Shown: positions 61,148-64,000 of the stretch, piece by piece
Numbering within the stretch: the first letter of the stretch is position 1
How the letters are laid out: every line of letters starts with the position of its first letter
Assembly: GCF_018863395.1 (NCBI RefSeq)
Contig: NZ_JAHKRR010000004.1
Location: forward strand, 558,001 to 622,000
Length of the DNA: 64,000 nt
Reading direction: 5' to 3'
From: Sinomicrobium weinanense
GTDB taxonomy: Bacteria > Bacteroidota > Bacteroidia > Flavobacteriales > Flavobacteriaceae
Translations under genes and position numbers: made by a program
Notes under the pieces: model-generated
What the model saw: the letters and a program-made list of their open reading frames with translations, nothing else
The model's database searches: none
Told to the model about the DNA's origin: nothing

Positions 61148-63625
61148 ATGGCAAAGAATTTAGTGATCGTAGAGTCGCCTGCCAAGGCAAAGACCATAGA
61201 GAAATTCCTGGGGAAGGACTATAAGGTAGCGTCCAGTTACGGACATATATCGGACCTGCCTTCCAAGGAGCTTGGCGTGGATGTCGACAAAGAGTTTAAA
61301 CCTAAATATATCGTTTCCAAGGACAAGAAAGAGGTTGTTAAACAACTGAAAAGCCTCGCTTCCAAGGCCGATATGGTCTGGCTCGCGAGTGATGAGGACC
61401 GGGAAGGGGAAGCGATAGCCTGGCACCTTGCGGAACAGTTGAAGCTGGACCATTCGAAGGTGAAGCGTATTGTGTTTAATGCGATCACCAAAAATGCCAT
61501 CCTGAAAGCCATAGAAAATCCCAGGGGGATCGATTATAACCTGGTCAATGCCCAACAGGCCAGGCGAGTGCTGGACCGGCTGGTGGGATATGAACTTTCG
61601 CCCGTACTCTGGAAAAAGATAAAAAGTGGCCTTTCTGCCGGAAGGGTACAATCTGTTGCAGTAAGGCTCATTGTAGAGCGCGAACGTGAAATAAACGGCT
61701 TTACCCCGGAAGTGTCTTTCCGCGTGGTTGCCGAGTTCAAAACCGGGGACGGGAAGGTCTTTAAGGCCAGATTACCCAAATCCTTTGCCACCAGAGAGGA
61801 AGCTAAAAAATTCCTGGAAAGCAATATCGGTGCGGATTTCAAGGTGGCCAATCTCGAAACCAAACCTGCAAAGAAAACCCCGGCACCGCCGTTTACGACT
61901 TCAACCCTGCAACAGGAAGCCTCCAGGAAGCTGTATTTTTCTGTAAGCAAGACCATGAACATGGCACAACGGCTTTACGAGGCAGGGCTTATTACCTATA
62001 TGAGGACAGACAGCGTAAACCTCTCGCCCGAAGCCATAGCAGCAACGAAAGAAGAAATAGAACGGGAGTTTGGCAGCAAGTACAGCAAACCCAGGAATTT
62101 TTCACAAAAGACCAAAGGAGCACAGGAAGCGCACGAAGCCATCAGGCCTACCGATATTTCCCGTCATTCCGTACCCGTGGATAGAGACCAGGCCAGGCTC
62201 TACGACCTGATCTGGAAACGTACCATAGCCTCGCAAATGAGCGATGCCCTGCTTGAACGGACCCAGGTGAAAATAGAGGCCAGTACGCATAAAGAGCAAT
62301 TTACGGCCAATGGTGAGGTCCTTAAATTCGACGGTTTCCTGAAGGTATATATAGAAGGTACGGACGAAGAGGACGAAGAACAGGCAGGTTTGCTCCCGGC
62401 ACTGGCAGTGGGCGATGCTGTTTTTAACAGGTATATGACCGCTACACAGCGGTTCTCCAGGGCACCTTACCGATATACGGAAGCCTCCCTGGTGAAAAAA
62501 CTCGAGGAACTGGGTATCGGCCGGCCATCTACCTACGCACCTACCATATCTACCATTCAAAACAGGGGGTATATAGAAAAGGGAAGCGTAGAAGGAACAG
62601 AACGGAAATACCTCCAGTTTACTCTGAAGAAAGAGCAGGTAGAAGAAAAGACCCTTTCGGAAATTACAGGGTCGGACAAGGGAAAACTCGTGCCTACGGA
62701 TATCGGGATGATCGTCAACGACTTCCTGGTAAACCATTTTGAAAACATACTGGACTACAATTTTACAGCCAAAGTAGAACAGGATTTTGACGATATAGCG
62801 TCCGGACAGGAAGATTGGACCCTGATAATGAAGAACTTTTACAAGGATTTTCATCCGCAGGTAAAAAATGTAGAGCAAAATGCAGACCGCGAAACCGGAG
62901 AGCGTATCCTGGGGACTGACCCGGAGACCGGAAGACAGGTAAGCGTGCGTCTTGGCCGTTTCGGTCCCATGGTGCAGATCGGGGTGGCAGACGAAGAGGA
63001 AAAACCGAAATTTGCCAGCCTGTTGCCCGAACAGACCATAGACAGCATTACGCTCGAAGAGGCATTGGGACTGTTTGCACTCCCGCGGACGCTGGGCGAA
63101 TACGAAGGAAAAACCGTAGAAGCCAATGTAGGGAGGTACGGGCCTTATGTACGTTATAACAATGCTTTTATATCTCTTGGAAAAGGAGAAGATGTGTTTG
63201 AAGTGACCCTCGAACAGGCCATAGAGCTCATCAAGGCCAAACAAAAGGCCGATGCCCCCATTGCCACTTATAAAGGAAAAGACGTAACCAAAGGAAAAGG
63301 GCGTTTTGGCCCTTTCATAAAATGGGATGGTATCTTTATCAATGTAAACAAGAAGTACGATTTTGACAATCTCTCACAGTCGGATATCGGGCAGTTGATC
63401 GAGGACAAGCTGAAAAAAGAGGCCGAAAAAGTAGTGCAGGAATGGGCCGATGAAGGCATCAGGGTAGAAAAGGCCCGATGGGGAAGGCACAATATTATAA
63501 AAGGAAAGACCAAGGTGGAGCTGCCCAAAGAAGTGGATGCAGCCAAACTGAGCCTCGAAGAGGTAAAGGACATCCTGGACAAAAAAACGCCGAAAAAGAA
63601 AAAGGCGACGAAGAAAAAAAAATAA
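61148..63625 (+). CDS. topA: DNA topoisomerase I
   Basis: An 825-residue type IA topoisomerase that relaxes negative supercoils. TOPRIM domain at the N-terminus (KNLVIVESPAKAKTIEKFLG, acidic DEDREGEAIAWH), catalytic tyrosine Y284 in LITYMRTDSVNLS, and the arch and gate domains after it. Instead of C-terminal zinc fingers it has Bacteroidota-type beta repeats (GRFGPMVQIG, NVGRYGPYVRYNNAFISLGKGEDVFEVTLEQAI) and a Lys-rich tail (KKTPKKKKATKKKK). The gene is monocistronic by its own promoter and a following palindromic repeat. Confidence 0.97.
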   Translation: MAKNLVIVESPAKAKTIEKFLGKDYKVASSYGHISDLPSKELGVDVDKEFKPKYIVSKDKKEVVKQLKSLASKADMVWLASDEDREGEAIAWHLAEQLKLDHSKVKRIVFNAITKNAILKAIENPRGIDYNLVNAQQARRVLDRLVGYELSPVLWKKIKSGLSAGRVQSVAVRLIVEREREINGFTPEVSFRVVAEFKTGDGKVFKARLPKSFATREEAKKFLESNIGADFKVANLETKPAKKTPAPPFTTSTLQQEASRKLYFSVSKTMNMAQRLYEAGLITYMRTDSVNLSPEAIAATKEEIEREFGSKYSKPRNFSQKTKGAQEAHEAIRPTDISRHSVPVDRDQARLYDLIWKRTIASQMSDALLERTQVKIEASTHKEQFTANGEVLKFDGFLKVYIEGTDEEDEEQAGLLPALAVGDAVFNRYMTATQRFSRAPYRYTEASLVKKLEELGIGRPSTYAPTISTIQNRGYIEKGSVEGTERKYLQFTLKKEQVEEKTLSEITGSDKGKLVPTDIGMIVNDFLVNHFENILDYNFTAKVEQDFDDIASGQEDWTLIMKNFYKDFHPQVKNVEQNADRETGERILGTDPETGRQVSVRLGRFGPMVQIGVADEEEKPKFASLLPEQTIDSITLEEALGLFALPRTLGEYEGKTVEANVGRYGPYVRYNNAFISLGKGEDVFEVTLEQAIELIKAKQKADAPIATYKGKDVTKGKGRFGPFIKWDGIFINVNKKYDFDNLSQSDIGQLIEDKLKKEAEKVVQEWADEGIRVEKARWGRHNIIKGKTKVELPKEVDAAKLSLEEVKDILDKKTPKKKKATKKKK

Positions 63626-63633
63626 ATACAAAT

Positions 63634-63677
63634 GTAGAGATGCACAGCCTGCCCCGGCTGGAGCCGTGCGTCTCCAC
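63634..63677. repeat. B-type palindromic repeat after topA
   Basis: GTAGAGATGCACAGCC (63634-63649) and GCCGTGCGTCTCCAC (63663-63677) are near-complementary arms around GCCCCGGCTGGA. It is nine bases after the topA stop and could stabilise the 3' end of its mRNA. Confidence 0.75.
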
Positions 63678-63761
63678 GAGAAGGCGCCTTTATATTCGGT
63701 TAAGACGCCATAAACAGAATAAATTAGGATACGAACCCAATCTTGAAAGTAACTGATCGTA

Positions 63762-64000
63762 TGGATTTTGAGTTTTTGTCCCCGGTGAGTACAGTGGTAT
63801 TGGCGCACAGCCAGCTGTTATCCAGGCAAAGTATAGGGAAATATATGTATGTGCATTCCGAACAGGATGGATTCCCGGAACTGGACCATGTGCAACTGGC
63901 GATCATCGGCGTCAATGAAACGAGGAATGTCTCGATACCGGCGCAGGAAAAGCCCGATCTCGATGAGATAAGAATACAGCTCTACCAGCTCTTTGCCGGA
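63762..64000 (+). CDS. Formimidoylglutamase (arginase family), N-terminal part
   Basis: The first 79 codons of a gene that runs past the end of the window. The translated start DFEFLSPVSTVVLAHSQLL and the strand VQLAIIGVNETRN, then LDEIRIQLYQLFAG, resemble the N-terminus of the formimidoylglutamase (arginase-fold) proteins of Flavobacteriaceae, which follow topA in several genomes. The metal-binding motifs lie beyond the window. Preceding stop codons fix the ATG at 63762. Confidence 0.75.

Overview
The window reads as chromosomal DNA of a member of the Bacteroidota, most likely family Flavobacteriaceae. The evidence is a SusC/SusD pair, -7 boxes of the TAnnTTTG type, near-absence of Shine-Dalgarno sequences, Bacteroidota-restricted families (HYC_CC_PP, DUF3347, the LptE variant) and the order miaB / sigma-54 activator / lptE / TPR gene / secG / groES / groEL. 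No rRNA, tRNA, CRISPR array, transposase or phage gene was seen.

Layout. 1-7.2 kb: small housekeeping and detoxification genes, mostly on the minus strand (three DinB-fold proteins, a DoxX-like protein, an atypical SDR, a MATE pump, SRPBCC and VOC proteins), with a divergent GlxA-type AraC regulator. 7.2-12 kb: queE, a HerA-like ATPase, a highly charged secreted protein and a LytTR two-component pair. 12.2-25.7 kb: a plus-strand glycan-degradation locus (two GH92 alpha-mannosidases, SSS symporter, GH130 phosphorylase, CBM9-like protein, GHL10-like hydrolase, glycosylasparaginase, GH20 hexosaminidase). Together these could take a mannose-rich N-glycan down to the linking asparagine. 25.8-29.1 kb: a Crp/Fnr regulator, a PEP-mutase-family enzyme with an AhpD-like partner, a methyltransferase and a YkgJ protein. 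29.4-37.5 kb: SusC, SusD and a very large FG-GAP/ASPIC protein. 37.7-38.1 kb: a free-methionine-sulfoxide reductase-like protein. 38.6-53.5 kb: a copper-handling island (HYC_CC_PP protein, CusA, CusC, CusB, DUF3347 protein, HMA-AraC regulator, CopA, PepSY protein, cupin, DoxX protein). 53.6-60.8 kb: the conserved minus-strand block from miaB to groEL. 61.1-64 kb: topA and the start of formimidoylglutamase.

The most unusual content is non-coding. At least three families of short palindromic repeats are spread over the window, and several copies lie in frame inside genes (the CBM9-like gene, copA, the TPR gene, the start of cusB, the end of miaB). A separate class of intergenic inverted repeats has one shared architecture but a different short-word vocabulary at every locus. 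One of these brackets a lone four-helix-bundle (23S-IVS-type) gene inside the copper island. Two arrays with an exact or near-exact 21-bp period lie upstream of copper genes, close to an AraC-type regulator that carries its own metal-binding domain. A good match to a sigma-54 promoter precedes groES, three genes away from a sigma-54 activator.
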